In this document: positions 1-7,670 of the stretch, piece after piece
Layout: each line of letters begins with the position of its first letter
How positions within the stretch are numbered: position 1 is the first letter of the stretch
Origin: Pseudomonadota bacterium
Lineage (GTDB): Bacteria; Pseudomonadota; Gammaproteobacteria; Steroidobacterales; Woeseiaceae
Direction of reading: 5' to 3'
DNA length: 35,450 nucleotides
Assembly: GCA_022572185.1 (NCBI GenBank)
Contig: JACZWL010000032.1
Location: 1-35,450 of the forward strand
The notes under the pieces: model-generated
What the model was told of the DNA's origin: nothing
The model's database searches: none
The model's input: only the letters and a program-made list of their open reading frames with translations
Made by a program: the position numbers and the translations under genes

Positions 1-2
1 GT

Positions 3-128
3 TTGCTTGCGAAAACGTTCAAAACCATTATCGGCGAGCGTTTGTTGACGCATTACCAAGTGCTCCGTGCAGCTTCACATGATGATCTGTATTATAACCG
101 TTCAGCGAATAAATCAGAGCTTCCCTAA
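3..128 (+). CDS. C-terminal end of an ORF entering from outside the window, unrecognised
   Basis: An open frame runs from the window edge to TAA at 126-128 and encodes 41 residues. It contains a basic-hydrophobic stretch (KTFKTIIGERLLTHYQVLR) and a polar tail. It could be the end of a real gene convergent with the DUF885 gene, or a chance frame. No motif allows a function to be assigned, and the upstream part is not visible. Confidence 0.3.
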   Translation: MLAKTFKTIIGERLLTHYQVLRAASHDDLYYNRSANKSELP

Positions 129-214
129 ATCAGGCCAGCTATGGCAGCTGCGGCTGATTCCGATAGCCCAGGCCTGTTGAACCACCGGTAATTCGGCCAT
201 GTCATCGCGAGTTG

Positions 215-237
215 CCTGCCGAGAATGGTCCGGCAGG
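215..237 (-). terminator. Hairpin just beyond the DUF885 stop codon
   Basis: CCTGCCG (215-221) and CGGCAGG (231-237) form a perfect 7-bp stem with a 9-base loop, three bases past the stop codon of the minus-strand gene. There is no clear T-run after it, so it may be a stabilising 3' hairpin or a weak terminator rather than a canonical intrinsic one. Confidence 0.35.
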
Positions 238-240
238 TGC

Positions 241-2019
241 TTATTCGTGGTCGGCGAGTCTGTGTGCGATCCAGGTGTTGACAGCTGCGCCAAGCATCGG
301 CAGAGATACATTGCCGTTGGCAATGACCATGTCATGGAAGGCCTTGATGTCGAATTGCTCGCCCAGTTTTTCTTCTGCCGTACGACGCAGTCTTTGTATT
401 TCCAGGCTGCCAAGCAGGTACGAGGTGGCTTGTCCGGGCACGGCGATGTAGCGATCCACTTCGGAGGCGACACTGTTGTAGCCCTCGGCCGTGTGTTCGA
501 GCATGTATTCGATAGCTTCTTCGCGAGTCCAGCCCATGACATGCAGGCCCGGATCGACCACCAGCCTTGCGGCGCGAAACGCTTCGTTCGACAACATGCC
601 CAAGCGGCTCATCTCGCTCGAGTACAGGCCCATTTCATCCGCCAGGCCTTCGGTGTACAAAGCCCAGCCTTCGGCCGTGCCGGATACGAACATGAATCGC
701 AAGATCGAATGCAGGTCCTCGTTAAACAATGCGACGGACATCTGCATGTGATGCCCGGGATAACTCTCGTGAAAAGCCGTCGCTTCCATGCCGGCTTTGC
801 TGATGCCCTGCGGGTTGTAGGTTCCTACCTGATAGGTGCCCGGCCGGCTGCCATCGAGGGAACCGGCGGAGTAGAAACCACCGCCCGAGTCCTGTTCATA
901 GGCGGGTGAGGGTTTGACGATCATGGCTGCATCCGGAACATAGCCGAACCAGTTGCCGACTTCCGCCTTGCCCCGGGCGACAGCGGCACGCGCGTACTCG
1001 AGCACGGCTTCCTCGCTGTCGAATGTATATTCTGGATCCGTACGCAGCGCCTCCAGCAGGCCTTTCAGATCCTCCGTGCCGAAGGACTCCCTGGCGATTT
1101 GCTGCATCTCGGTTTGAATGCGGCTCATCTCGGAGAGACCTGCGCGGTGAATGTCTTCCGGAGATATTTGCAGCGATGAGTGATAACGGACAGATGCCTT
1201 GTAGCATAGGTGTCCGTTCGGGTTCGCCGAGACGCCGACCTCGTCTCTGCCCTGGTATTCGTTGGCGAGGAAGTCACGGTAATTTTTTAGTGCGGTGTGA
1301 ACTTCGCCTTCGAGAATCTCCCGGTATCTGCTTGTGAACTCCGGGTCGTCCGAGCGGCTGGCCGGATCGAAGAACGGTGATTCTTCGGTTGGCGCAGCAA
1401 TTAGTGCTTCCGTTTGCCGCAAAACGGCAGCAACGTTTGAATTCGCTGCGACGTAGCCGTTCTGCATGCCCTCGCGGAGAATCTCGACTTCGGTGTTCAG
1501 GTAGCGAGCGACGTCGGCTAGTCGCGCCAGTGCGTCTGATTTTTCTTCCGCTGTGGTAACCGGCTGGACGGCCAAAGTTGCAACGAGTTGTGGCTGCCAG
1601 CCCGTCCAGGTCGGGCTGATGTTCCACCAGTCCATTTTGCAGACACGGCGAGCCGCAATCGCTTCCATTCTTTCGCGTGCGAACCCGTAGGTTGACTCTG
1701 CTGCGGTGCCCGCCAGGACTGTGGCGTCGATACTGCGGAGCTGCTCGAGCCAGCCATCGACCTGTCCATTCCACGCGGCGATGCTTGCCGTGCTGTGATC
1801 GCCGAATCGATCCATCGGGGCATCCGGGTAGCCGACCTCATACACTTCCTCGGGGAACTGTGCGTAATAAGCATCGACAAATTCTGTTGCCACTGTATTG
1901 ACCAGCGCCACGGCGTCGCCAGCCGTGTCTTGCTCTTTTTCCGTGTCGGCGCAGGCCGCGAGAACAGCGCAGGCTGATACCAGTATGCCTGCCCGTTTAG
2001 CCAGTAATCTGTTGTTCAA
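241..2019 (-). CDS. DUF885 family lipoprotein, putative metallopeptidase
   Basis: This is a DUF885 family protein of about 590 residues. The C-terminal half carries the family's hallmark zinc-peptidase-like motif H-E-S-Y-P-G-H-H, followed downstream by an EGWALYTEGL stretch. Family members are thought to be exported peptidase-like enzymes; the substrate here is unknown. The frame is open back to a GTG at 2070, but that codon has no Shine-Dalgarno sequence. A TTG at 2017-2019 is preceded by GGGG at 7 bases and starts a compact lipoprotein signal (NNRLLAKRAG, hydrophobic core, lipobox L-A-A-C), so I prefer it. The protein is predicted to be lipid-anchored in the periplasm or outer membrane. The gene is divergent from the phosphatidylserine synthase gene and probably monocistronic. 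The family call is firm; the peptidase role is family knowledge, not shown here. Confidence 0.85.
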   Translation of the reverse strand: MNNRLLAKRAGILVSACAVLAACADTEKEQDTAGDAVALVNTVATEFVDAYYAQFPEEVYEVGYPDAPMDRFGDHSTASIAAWNGQVDGWLEQLRSIDATVLAGTAAESTYGFARERMEAIAARRVCKMDWWNISPTWTGWQPQLVATLAVQPVTTAEEKSDALARLADVARYLNTEVEILREGMQNGYVAANSNVAAVLRQTEALIAAPTEESPFFDPASRSDDPEFTSRYREILEGEVHTALKNYRDFLANEYQGRDEVGVSANPNGHLCYKASVRYHSSLQISPEDIHRAGLSEMSRIQTEMQQIARESFGTEDLKGLLEALRTDPEYTFDSEEAVLEYARAAVARGKAEVGNWFGYVPDAAMIVKPSPAYEQDSGGGFYSAGSLDGSRPGTYQVGTYNPQGISKAGMEATAFHESYPGHHMQMSVALFNEDLHSILRFMFVSGTAEGWALYTEGLADEMGLYSSEMSRLGMLSNEAFRAARLVVDPGLHVMGWTREEAIEYMLEHTAEGYNSVASEVDRYIAVPGQATSYLLGSLEIQRLRRTAEEKLGEQFDIKAFHDMVIANGNVSLPMLGAAVNTWIAHRLADHE

Positions 2020-2200
2020 AGCATCGCCCCGTGTTCCGTTGAATCCGCCATCAGAGGGAAATGAGACCACAAGAGCAGCTGTTTATCACGCTTTATGGTG
2101 TACGCCAGTGACAAATGTTTGGCAATCCGACTGGCCTTGGCCTGCCCGCACATGCAGAATGACAGTCCGCGATCGCTGAATAAGAGGCCTCAACAAGACC

Positions 2201-2929
2201 TTGGCCATTCTTCGCTACACGATACCCAATAGTTTTACCGCGATGAGCCTGCTTCTCGGGCTCGGATCGGTTGTTACGTCACAGCTGGGCGACCTGGAGC
2301 TGGCCGGCTGGATGATCGTCTGGTGTGGCTTGCTCGATACGATGGATGGCCTGGCCGCGCGACTGCTCAAGGCAACGTCGACCTTCGGTGCGGAGTTTGA
2401 CTCGATGGCCGATCTCGTTGCCTTCGGCGTCGCCCCGGCGATGCTGGTCCTGCATGCAGGGATGGACATTGGTGGCGTCGGGTTCGGCACGGATGCATTT
2501 TGGGTTCTGCTGGTCTCCGTCGGGGTTTTCGTTCTCGCGGGCGCGATGCGGTTGGCCAGGTTCAATATCAACAGCGATAAACCGGGCACAGGCTGGTTTG
2601 TGGGCCTGCCGATACCGGCAGCCGGCGGCGCGCTCGTTTCAACCGCCGTGATTTTGCTGGCCAGGCATGATGCGGTAGCGGATGCAATTCCATTACACGC
2701 CTACCTGCCGGTAGGGATGTTCGTGCTGGCGCTTCTCATGATCTCGAGGATCCGATATCCGAAAGCGACCCGTCGCGACAGCAATCTCTTCAACGCGTTC
2801 CAGGTTCTTGTCATTATTTCTACCTTCTATTTCGGCATCACCCGGAGCTATCCTGAATTCTTGTTTTTCCTGGCACTGTTTCTCCTGATTGCGGGAATAA
2901 TCGCCGGGCGTATTTTCAAAGAAGAATAA
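2201..2929 (+). CDS. pssA: CDP-diacylglycerol--serine O-phosphatidyltransferase (CDP-alcohol phosphatidyltransferase family)
   Basis: The 242-residue integral membrane enzyme would transfer the phosphatidyl group from CDP-diacylglycerol to serine, giving phosphatidylserine, the precursor of phosphatidylethanolamine. The complete CDP-alcohol phosphotransferase signature is visible: D46-x2-D49-G50-x2-A53-R54-x8-G63-x3-D67-x3-D71. The start IPNSFTAMSLLLG and the overall length fit the membrane-embedded (Bacillus/alphaproteobacterial) PssA type rather than the E. coli phospholipase-D-like enzyme. Several hydrophobic segments follow to the C-terminus. Translation probably starts at TTG 2201, because a stop codon lies in frame at 2177; AAGAGG at 2182-2187 is a distant Shine-Dalgarno candidate. 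A class-III PLP enzyme follows after 9 bases, so the two are likely cotranscribed. Another alcohol acceptor cannot be excluded, but serine is the best guess. Confidence 0.82.
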   Translation: MAILRYTIPNSFTAMSLLLGLGSVVTSQLGDLELAGWMIVWCGLLDTMDGLAARLLKATSTFGAEFDSMADLVAFGVAPAMLVLHAGMDIGGVGFGTDAFWVLLVSVGVFVLAGAMRLARFNINSDKPGTGWFVGLPIPAAGGALVSTAVILLARHDAVADAIPLHAYLPVGMFVLALLMISRIRYPKATRRDSNLFNAFQVLVIISTFYFGITRSYPEFLFFLALFLLIAGIIAGRIFKEE

Positions 2930-2938
2930 GCGCCGAAA

Positions 2939-4234
2939 ATGACGAAAGTCACACAGGACTCCGATGCAGCCAGGCTGATTGCACGACGCGACAGGCTCAT
3001 GGGATCGGCGTACCGGCTTTTTTACGAGAACCCGATTCACCTCGTCAAGGGCGAGGGCGTCTGGCTGTACGATGCGGACGGCAGGAAATACCTCGACCTG
3101 TACAACAATGTACCCCACGTCGGTCATTGCCACCCGCATGTGGTCGAGGCGCTGACCAGGCAGATCAGGACGCTCAATACACACACCCGTTACCTGCACG
3201 AGAACGTGCTCGATTATGCGGAGCGTCTCACTGAGAAATTTCCCGATGAACTCGATGTCGCGATGTTCAGCTGCACTGGCAGCGAAGCGAACGAGCTGGC
3301 GTTGCGCATCGCACGTGCATACACGGGCGGAACGGGCATCATCGTTACCGAGCATGCCTATCATGGCAATACGCAGGCGATTTATCAGATATCGACCGAG
3401 GACATTCCGCCAGAGGAGATTCCTGATTTTGTCATTTCCGTCCCGGCGCCTGACACCTACCGGGGTGCGTATCGTGGCGACGATGCCGGCGAACGGTATG
3501 CAGCGCACATCGAGACTGCAATCGATGAGCTTCGCGGCAGGGGAGTCAAACCAGCGGCATTCGTCGTCGATACGATCATCTCGAGTTCCGGCGTCGTGTC
3601 ACCGCCGCCCGGTTACCTCAAAAAAGCTGCCGAGATCATACGCGCGGCCGGCGGACTTTTTGTCGCCGATGAAGTGCAGCCGGGCTTCGGCCGCACCGGC
3701 AAAAACTTCTGGGGTTTCGAGGCTGACGAGTTTGCGCCGGATATCGCGACGATGGGCAAACCCATGGGCAACGGCCAGCCACTCGCGGCGACGGTCACCC
3801 GCACGGAAATCGTCGCGCGGTTTTCTCAAAAATCGGACTACTTCAATACATTCGGCGGTAATCCGGTCTCCTGTGCGGCAGGTCTTGCCGTACTGGACGT
3901 GATCGAAACGGAAAACCTGCAGCAAAACGCACTCGAGGTCGGTCAGTATCTGATTGACGGCCTGAACGACCTGGCCACGCGACACGAGAGCATTGGCGAT
4001 ATTCGTGGTTCCGGTCTGTTCCTCGCGGTCGACCTGGTCAAAGACCGGGAAACACGTGAGCCTGCTACCGAAACGGCATCAAGAGTCGTCAATGGACTGC
4101 GCGACCGCGGTATATTGACCGGATCAATAGGTCCCGGCGACAACATACTCAAGCTGCGGCCGCCCATGGTGTTTTCGACCGAAAACGCCGACTATTTTCT
4201 CGGAATTGTGGACGACGTCTTGACGGGCGCCTGA
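2939..4234 (+). CDS. Class-III PLP-dependent enzyme, ethanolamine-phosphate phospho-lyase-like
   Basis: This 431-residue fold-type-I PLP enzyme belongs to the class-III aminotransferase family. Visible features are the [13 protein letters not shown] phosphate-binding region (about 111-123), the PLP-pyridine aspartate D244 in [13 protein letters not shown], and the Schiff-base lysine K274 in TMGKPMGNG. The stretches [33 protein letters not shown] and [13 protein letters not shown], and the near-terminal [10 protein letters not shown], closely resemble the animal ETNPPL/PHYKPL group. That group eliminates phosphate and ammonia from phosphoethanolamine or phosphohydroxylysine instead of transaminating. 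Its position 9 bases after a phosphatidylserine synthase gene fits a role with phospholipid head groups. An alternative is an omega-amino-acid aminotransferase acting on beta-alanine from the pyrimidine pathway encoded some 20 kb away. The fold is certain; the reaction is inferred from remembered sequence resemblance. Confidence 0.8.
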   Translation: MTKVTQDSDAARLIARRDRLMGSAYRLFYENPIHLVKGEGVWLYDADGRKYLDLYNNVPHVGHCHPHVVEALTRQIRTLNTHTRYLHENVLDYAERLTEKFPDELDVAMFSCTGSEANELALRIARAYTGGTGIIVTEHAYHGNTQAIYQISTEDIPPEEIPDFVISVPAPDTYRGAYRGDDAGERYAAHIETAIDELRGRGVKPAAFVVDTIISSSGVVSPPPGYLKKAAEIIRAAGGLFVADEVQPGFGRTGKNFWGFEADEFAPDIATMGKPMGNGQPLAATVTRTEIVARFSQKSDYFNTFGGNPVSCAAGLAVLDVIETENLQQNALEVGQYLIDGLNDLATRHESIGDIRGSGLFLAVDLVKDRETREPATETASRVVNGLRDRGILTGSIGPGDNILKLRPPMVFSTENADYFLGIVDDVLTGA

Positions 4235-4284
4235 GAAGCCATAGTAATGTCATTCGGGATTTTCGCTCCGTGATGGGAGAGGGC

Positions 4285-4929
4285 ATGGCGGACGAATTGC
4301 AAAGTGATTTTCGCAAAAAGCTTGAAAGTGCACCTTTCATTGCGATTCTGCGGGGCGTGCAGCATGGGGAGGTCGTCGAAATCGCCGAGGCGCTGGTCTC
4401 CACCGGCATCAGCATCATAGAAATTACGGTCGATTCTCCCGATCCCTATATCACCATGGAGACGCTCGCGCTGCGCATTTCTGAACAGGTCATGATCTGC
4501 GCGGGCAACGTGTTGACTGCGGAACAGGCGACAGACGCGGCGAACGCCGGCAGCCGCGTGATCTTTTCGCCGAATTTCAATGCGTCGGTCATAGAAGCGA
4601 GCAAGAATAAGAAAGCGCTGTCGGCGCCGGGCATCTTTACGGTGACGGAGGCGGTTGCGGCGATTGATGCTGGCGCCGATGCATTACGAATTTTTCCGGC
4701 CGACAATTTTTCGACAAATGGTTTACACGCGCTACGCACGGTTCTGCCCGAAGATACGATTTACCTTCCCACCGGCGGACTCACGGCACATAAAGTGAAA
4801 AGCTGGATGGCTGCTGGTGCAGTGGGTTTTGGACTCGGCACCAGCCTTTATACGCCCGGCACAACGGCGGATGAGGTGCTGGATCGGGCGAAGGTCTTTA
4901 CGCAGATCCTCGTTCGCCACGACGCCTGA
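4285..4929 (+). CDS. KDPG/KDPGal aldolase-family protein lacking the Schiff-base lysine
   Basis: This small TIM-barrel protein resembles 2-dehydro-3-deoxy-6-phosphogalactonate aldolase (DgoA) more than Eda: AILRG near the start, VEI-type strand EITVDSP, CAGNVLT, a FPTGG-type loop (LPTGGLT) and the end GFGLGTSLYTPG. In aldolases the strand ALKxFP carries the lysine that forms the Schiff base with the substrate. Here it reads ALRIFPAD, with CGA (Arg) at 4687-4689. Family members known to me need that lysine, so normal aldol chemistry is doubtful. The base glutamate of EITV is kept. GTG 4270 and ATG 4273 are also in frame, but GGGAGAGGG directly precedes ATG 4285. The gene lies 50 bases after the PLP-enzyme gene on the same strand and is probably in the same transcript. 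It may be a neofunctionalised lyase or a binding protein. Confidence 0.75.
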   Translation: MADELQSDFRKKLESAPFIAILRGVQHGEVVEIAEALVSTGISIIEITVDSPDPYITMETLALRISEQVMICAGNVLTAEQATDAANAGSRVIFSPNFNASVIEASKNKKALSAPGIFTVTEAVAAIDAGADALRIFPADNFSTNGLHALRTVLPEDTIYLPTGGLTAHKVKSWMAAGAVGFGLGTSLYTPGTTADEVLDRAKVFTQILVRHDA

Positions 4930-4978
4930 CAACTTCCGCAATCTTTAGCAGACTTTGTCGGTCGGCGCGACTTGATAG

Positions 4979-5125
4979 CCCTGGAAGGCATCGGCGGGAA
5001 GCGTCTCACCTATCGGAGACCTTCTATCTCATACAGCTAAGTCGAAGTCTCGGGAAGCCTATGAGCAGGTCATGGACATCCTGCGAGAGATAGATTTTGC
5101 ATGGCGCATGGGTGAAAAAAGCTAG
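4979..5125 (+). other. Gap 4930-5242: possible gene remnant upstream of the toxin-antitoxin promoter
   Basis: The 313-base interval between the aldolase homologue and the antitoxin holds an open frame between TAG 4976 and TAG 5123 encoding 48 residues. Its C-terminal half looks protein-like (KSKSREAYEQVMDILREIDF, then AWRMGEKS), but it has no ATG before the methionine at about residue 32. It may be the decayed tail of another small gene, perhaps an earlier toxin-antitoxin partner, or chance. The rest is AT-richer DNA with a short inverted repeat GTCTT-AAAA-AAGAC at 5152-5165, then the promoter described separately. Confidence 0.25.
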
Positions 5126-5186
5126 ATTTAACAGTCGTTTAACATAAATCAGTCTTAAAAAAGACCAATTTTAGGTTAAATTCCGG

Positions 5187-5215
5187 TTGAAATATCGTAC
5201 GAAATGACGCATTAT
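5187..5215 (+). promoter_or_regulatory. Sigma-70 promoter with palindromic operator for the toxin-antitoxin pair
   Basis: TTGAAA (5187-5192) and CATTAT (5210-5215) are separated by 17 bases and give a good sigma-70 match about 30 bases before the antitoxin start. The spacer contains the palindrome TCGTACGA (5195-5202), extendable to the imperfect 14-mer ATATCGTACGAAAT. A palindrome between -35 and -10 is where toxin-antitoxin complexes typically bind to autorepress. The operator role is inferred. Confidence 0.55.
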
Positions 5216-5242
5216 CGCTTCAACGGTTAACGAGGCACAATC

Positions 5243-5491
5243 ATGGAAACGATATTCGCAGACCGCACTGTCAGTATTTCCGCCTTCAAGGCGCGGCCAG
5301 CGCAGATTGTTGAGGACGCTGCGGGCAAGCCGCTAGCAGTATTGTCCCACAACAAGCCCGTCTTCTACGCCTTGTCAGCCAAACTGTTTGAAAAAATCGC
5401 AGACATCCTCGATGACTACGAGATGGCCGAACTCATTCAGGCTCGTTTGGCAGACCCGAAAATTGTCGATGTCTCTATAGACGATCTGTAA
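5243..5491 (+). CDS. stbD: StbD/RelB-type antitoxin (Phd/YefM fold)
   Basis: The 82-residue antitoxin would wrap and neutralise the RelE/StbE-like RNase encoded 6 bases downstream, and with it repress the operon. The N-terminal part (VSISAFKARPAQIVEDAAGKP, then LAVLSHNKPVFYALS) is the DNA-binding Phd/StbD fold. The acidic C-terminal stretch (ILDDYEMAELIQARL, ending VDVSIDDL) is the toxin-binding tail and resembles plasmid StbD. Length is normal for the family. The start is ATG 5243, about 28 bases after the -10 box. Toxin-antitoxin modules of this type are often horizontally acquired, and the AT-richer flank upstream fits that, though no integration boundary is seen. Confidence 0.85.
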   Translation: METIFADRTVSISAFKARPAQIVEDAAGKPLAVLSHNKPVFYALSAKLFEKIADILDDYEMAELIQARLADPKIVDVSIDDL

Positions 5492-5497
5492 CCCATA

Positions 5498-5824
5498 GTG
5501 GCGGGGCAACAAGCGAAAGCGAAGCCCAAGTTTGCGCTTAAGTTCGATGAGCGAGCGCTAGCAGAGTGGTACAAGCTCGAAGTACAAATCCAAAAACAAT
5601 TCAAGAAAAAGCTGACTAAGCTCATGTCTGGTGTGGAAACCCCGTCACCGAGAGCTAGAGTTTCCGGGCTTGGGCCTGGCTACTACAAAATAAAGCAGCG
5701 CAGTAGTGGATACCGCCTCGTATATAGATACGAAGACAAAAAATTAGTAATTCTCGTAATTGCAGGCGGAAAGAGAAACAGGAACATCGTTTACGATGTC
5801 GCCCGCGCCCGCGTCGTTAAATAA
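5498..5824 (+). CDS. stbE: StbE/RelE-type toxin, putative mRNA interferase
   Basis: The 108-residue protein belongs to the RelE/ParE superfamily and is closest to StbE. The N-terminal strand FALKFDERALAEWYKLE is followed by a long basic helix (QIQKQFKKKLTKLM), then the core GYYKIKQRSSGYRLVYRYED and the final strand LVILVIAGGKRNRNIVYD. RelE-type toxins cleave mRNA in the ribosomal A site; the basic residues expected for RNA contact (K/R in KIKQRSSGYR and GKRNRN) are present. It starts at GTG 5498, 6 bases after the antitoxin stop, so the two are translated from one transcript. The first 10 or so residues are lysine-rich and may be an extension of the family core. It appears intact, with no frameshift. 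Confidence 0.85.
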   Translation: MAGQQAKAKPKFALKFDERALAEWYKLEVQIQKQFKKKLTKLMSGVETPSPRARVSGLGPGYYKIKQRSSGYRLVYRYEDKKLVILVIAGGKRNRNIVYDVARARVVK

Positions 5825-5829
5825 TCCAC

Positions 5830-5949
5830 CTACTTGGCGGCTTTCTTCTGTTCTGCTTTATCCTTCTTAGACTTACGAGGATCAGGCGGGGTGTTCAGCA
5901 TCCGCCTCAAAACGCCGTCTCGTTCCTTGTCTTTCTTGAAGTTTGACAT
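5830..5949 (-). CDS. Very small basic protein, 39 residues, unrecognised
   Basis: On the minus strand an ATG at 5947-5949 opens a 39-residue frame ending in TAG at 5830-5832, only 5 bases from the toxin stop and convergent with it. The predicted protein is highly charged, with KKDKERDGVLRRMLNTPPDP and then a lysine-rich tail (KSKKDKAEQKKAAK). The composition is protein-like rather than random, with a short amphipathic segment followed by a TPPDP turn. No family is recognised. The Shine-Dalgarno sequence is poor, which lowers confidence. It may be a small nucleic-acid-binding protein travelling with the toxin-antitoxin pair. Confidence 0.45.
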   Translation of the reverse strand: MSNFKKDKERDGVLRRMLNTPPDPRKSKKDKAEQKKAAK

Positions 5950-6013
5950 GTCCGATTTAACCAACACGATGGTTTGTCATGTATATAATCATCCTTTCTT
6001 GTGCCCCCATACG

Positions 6014-6051
6014 GCCCTTGCCTGCGATGCGTGTCCAAAGGGCTGTTTTTT
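6014..6051 (+). terminator. Stem-loop plus T-run upstream of the symporter
   Basis: GCCCTT (6014-6019) pairs with AAGGGC (6038-6043) across an 18-base loop, and TGTTTTTT follows. This can end transcripts coming from the toxin-antitoxin side, or act as an attenuator in the leader of the symporter gene. The loop is long for a classical terminator, so confidence is moderate. Confidence 0.4.
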
Positions 6052-6121
6052 CGGCCCGGTTTCCACGTCAGTAGGAAATAGGGTCTAATCTCCATCCATA
6101 TATAAGGAGTAGGGACACACA

Positions 6122-6172
6122 ATGCGCCGCATGATCTTGTTGGCAGCGTTGGCCGTGACCATGGCTGCCTGA
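6122..6172 (+). CDS. 16-codon leader ORF overlapping the symporter start
   Basis: ATG 6122 opens a 16-residue hydrophobic peptide (MRRMILLAALAVTMAA) that ends in TGA at 6170-6172. The A of that TGA is the first base of the symporter's ATG. AAGGAG (6104-6109) and AGGGA (6111-6115) lie upstream of this ORF, while the symporter ATG itself has no Shine-Dalgarno sequence. The simplest reading is a translated leader that delivers ribosomes to the symporter by termination-reinitiation. The peptide looks like the start of a signal sequence, so a remnant of a lost lipoprotein gene is the alternative. Confidence 0.45.
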   Translation: MRRMILLAALAVTMAA

Positions 6173-7590
6173 TGTCGGCAACGGTCGCAGTACTTGTCGC
6201 CTATCTGTTGGTCCTGATCGCACTGGCCATCTGGAGCCGTCGCGAAACGGACTCGCTCAGCGGTTTCTTTCTTGCCGGCAAGAAACTCCCCTATTGGGTC
6301 GTCGCTTTCAGCACCAACGCCACCGGAGAGAGCGGCTGGCTCCTTCTCGGGCTCACGGGCATGGGTTATGCGGTGGGGGCGCAGGCGTATTGGGTCGTGG
6401 TCGGTGAGGTTATCGGCATCGCATTGTCGTGGACACTGATATCGAGGCGTCTGAAACGCCTCAGCGACGAGACCGATTCCATTACATTGCCGGATGTTAT
6501 TGCGGCGCGCTTCAACGACAGCAAACACATACTGCGCAGTATTGCGGTCGTGATTATTTTGACCATGGTGTGTGCTTACGTGACGGCACAAATGGTCGCA
6601 TCGGGGAAAGCGCTGAGCAGCTTCATCGGCATGGACTATACGTCTGCCGTCATCGTCGGTGCCGTCATCATCATTGCCTATACCTTCGTCGGCGGTTACA
6701 AAGCCGTGGCCTATACCGATGTCGTGCAAGGCGTTTTGATGCTGGGCGGGCTCATCATCGTGCCGGCTGTTGCAATATCCACGGCCGGTGGCTGGCAAAG
6801 TGTCACGAGCAACCTGGCAGCCCAGGATCCCGGCCTGCTGAGCATGTGGCACATCACCGACAGCGGCTTTCCGGGATGGATTGCGCTGGTCAGCTTTCTG
6901 GCAATCGGATTGCCGTTTCTCGGCGTGCCCCAGCTGATGGTTAGGTTCATGTCTGCAAGAGACGAAGACGAGCTGAAGAAAGCACGCATATTGTCGGTCA
7001 TCGTGATTCTGCTGTTTGACGTCGGCGCGGTGACGGCGGGCATGGCCGGGCGCGCTCTGTTCCCCGGCCTCGACGACGCCGAGACCATTTTCCCGCTACT
7101 GTCAACCGAGTTGTTCCCGCCGTTGATTACCGGCGTCATGATGGTGGTTGTCCTGTCCGCAATCATGTCAACAGTCGACTCTTTGCTCTTACTGGCGTCA
7201 TCGGCGGTCGTCCGCGACACCCTGCAAAAAATTGTCGGTAGCAGCAGGAGCGACAAAACCCTGGCGGGCTACGGCAAGTTCGTGACAATTCTGATTGGCG
7301 TGATCGGAGTTGCGTTCGCTATCGGAGAAGTCAAATTCATTTTCTGGTTCGTATTATTCGCCTGGTCCGGCCTGGGAGCCGCCTTCGGGCCCGTGATTAT
7401 TTGTATGCTCTATTACAAGAGGACAACATTGCCGGGTGTCGCGGCCGGCATGCTTGGCGGATTCCTGACGAGTGTCATCTGGGTCCTCGTGTTCAAGGCA
7501 GGCACGTACGAATTGTACGAGATGATTCCGGGCTTCATCGTTGGTATGACACTGACCTTACTCGTCAGCCGGATAACGAGAGAGAGGTAG
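6172..7590 (+). CDS. Sodium/solute symporter, PutP-like (SSS family)
   Basis: This 472-residue inner-membrane transporter belongs to the sodium:solute symporter family, most like the Na+/proline symporter PutP. The N-terminal helix is followed by the family's FLAGKKLPYW and the Na+/substrate-site region STNATGESGWLLLGLTG. The YTFVGGYKAVAYTDVVQG segment (around residues 160-190) is the SSS signature region. A dozen or so hydrophobic segments can be traced to the short basic C-terminus RITRER. Substrate is uncertain: proline or another small zwitterion by similarity. It is a stand-alone gene with no catabolic partner beside it. The start is chosen because MSATVAVLVAYLL begins the first helix directly and overlaps the leader peptide stop by one base. 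Confidence 0.85.
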   Translation: MSATVAVLVAYLLVLIALAIWSRRETDSLSGFFLAGKKLPYWVVAFSTNATGESGWLLLGLTGMGYAVGAQAYWVVVGEVIGIALSWTLISRRLKRLSDETDSITLPDVIAARFNDSKHILRSIAVVIILTMVCAYVTAQMVASGKALSSFIGMDYTSAVIVGAVIIIAYTFVGGYKAVAYTDVVQGVLMLGGLIIVPAVAISTAGGWQSVTSNLAAQDPGLLSMWHITDSGFPGWIALVSFLAIGLPFLGVPQLMVRFMSARDEDELKKARILSVIVILLFDVGAVTAGMAGRALFPGLDDAETIFPLLSTELFPPLITGVMMVVVLSAIMSTVDSLLLLASSAVVRDTLQKIVGSSRSDKTLAGYGKFVTILIGVIGVAFAIGEVKFIFWFVLFAWSGLGAAFGPVIICMLYYKRTTLPGVAAGMLGGFLTSVIWVLVFKAGTYELYEMIPGFIVGMTLTLLVSRITRER

Positions 7591-7670
7591 TTTTTCGCCT
7601 GCCGGTGTAACCAAATCCTCCCTTGACGACTATAAGCGACTAGTTATTCACCGTTATCGAGGTTCTCCCG

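Noticed and set aside
2939-4234. Beta-alanine aminotransferase completing the pyrimidine pathway
   Set aside because: Tempting, since that step is missing from the operon, but the sequence resembles the phospho-lyase group more and the gene is coupled to pssA some 20 kb away. Kept only as an alternative.
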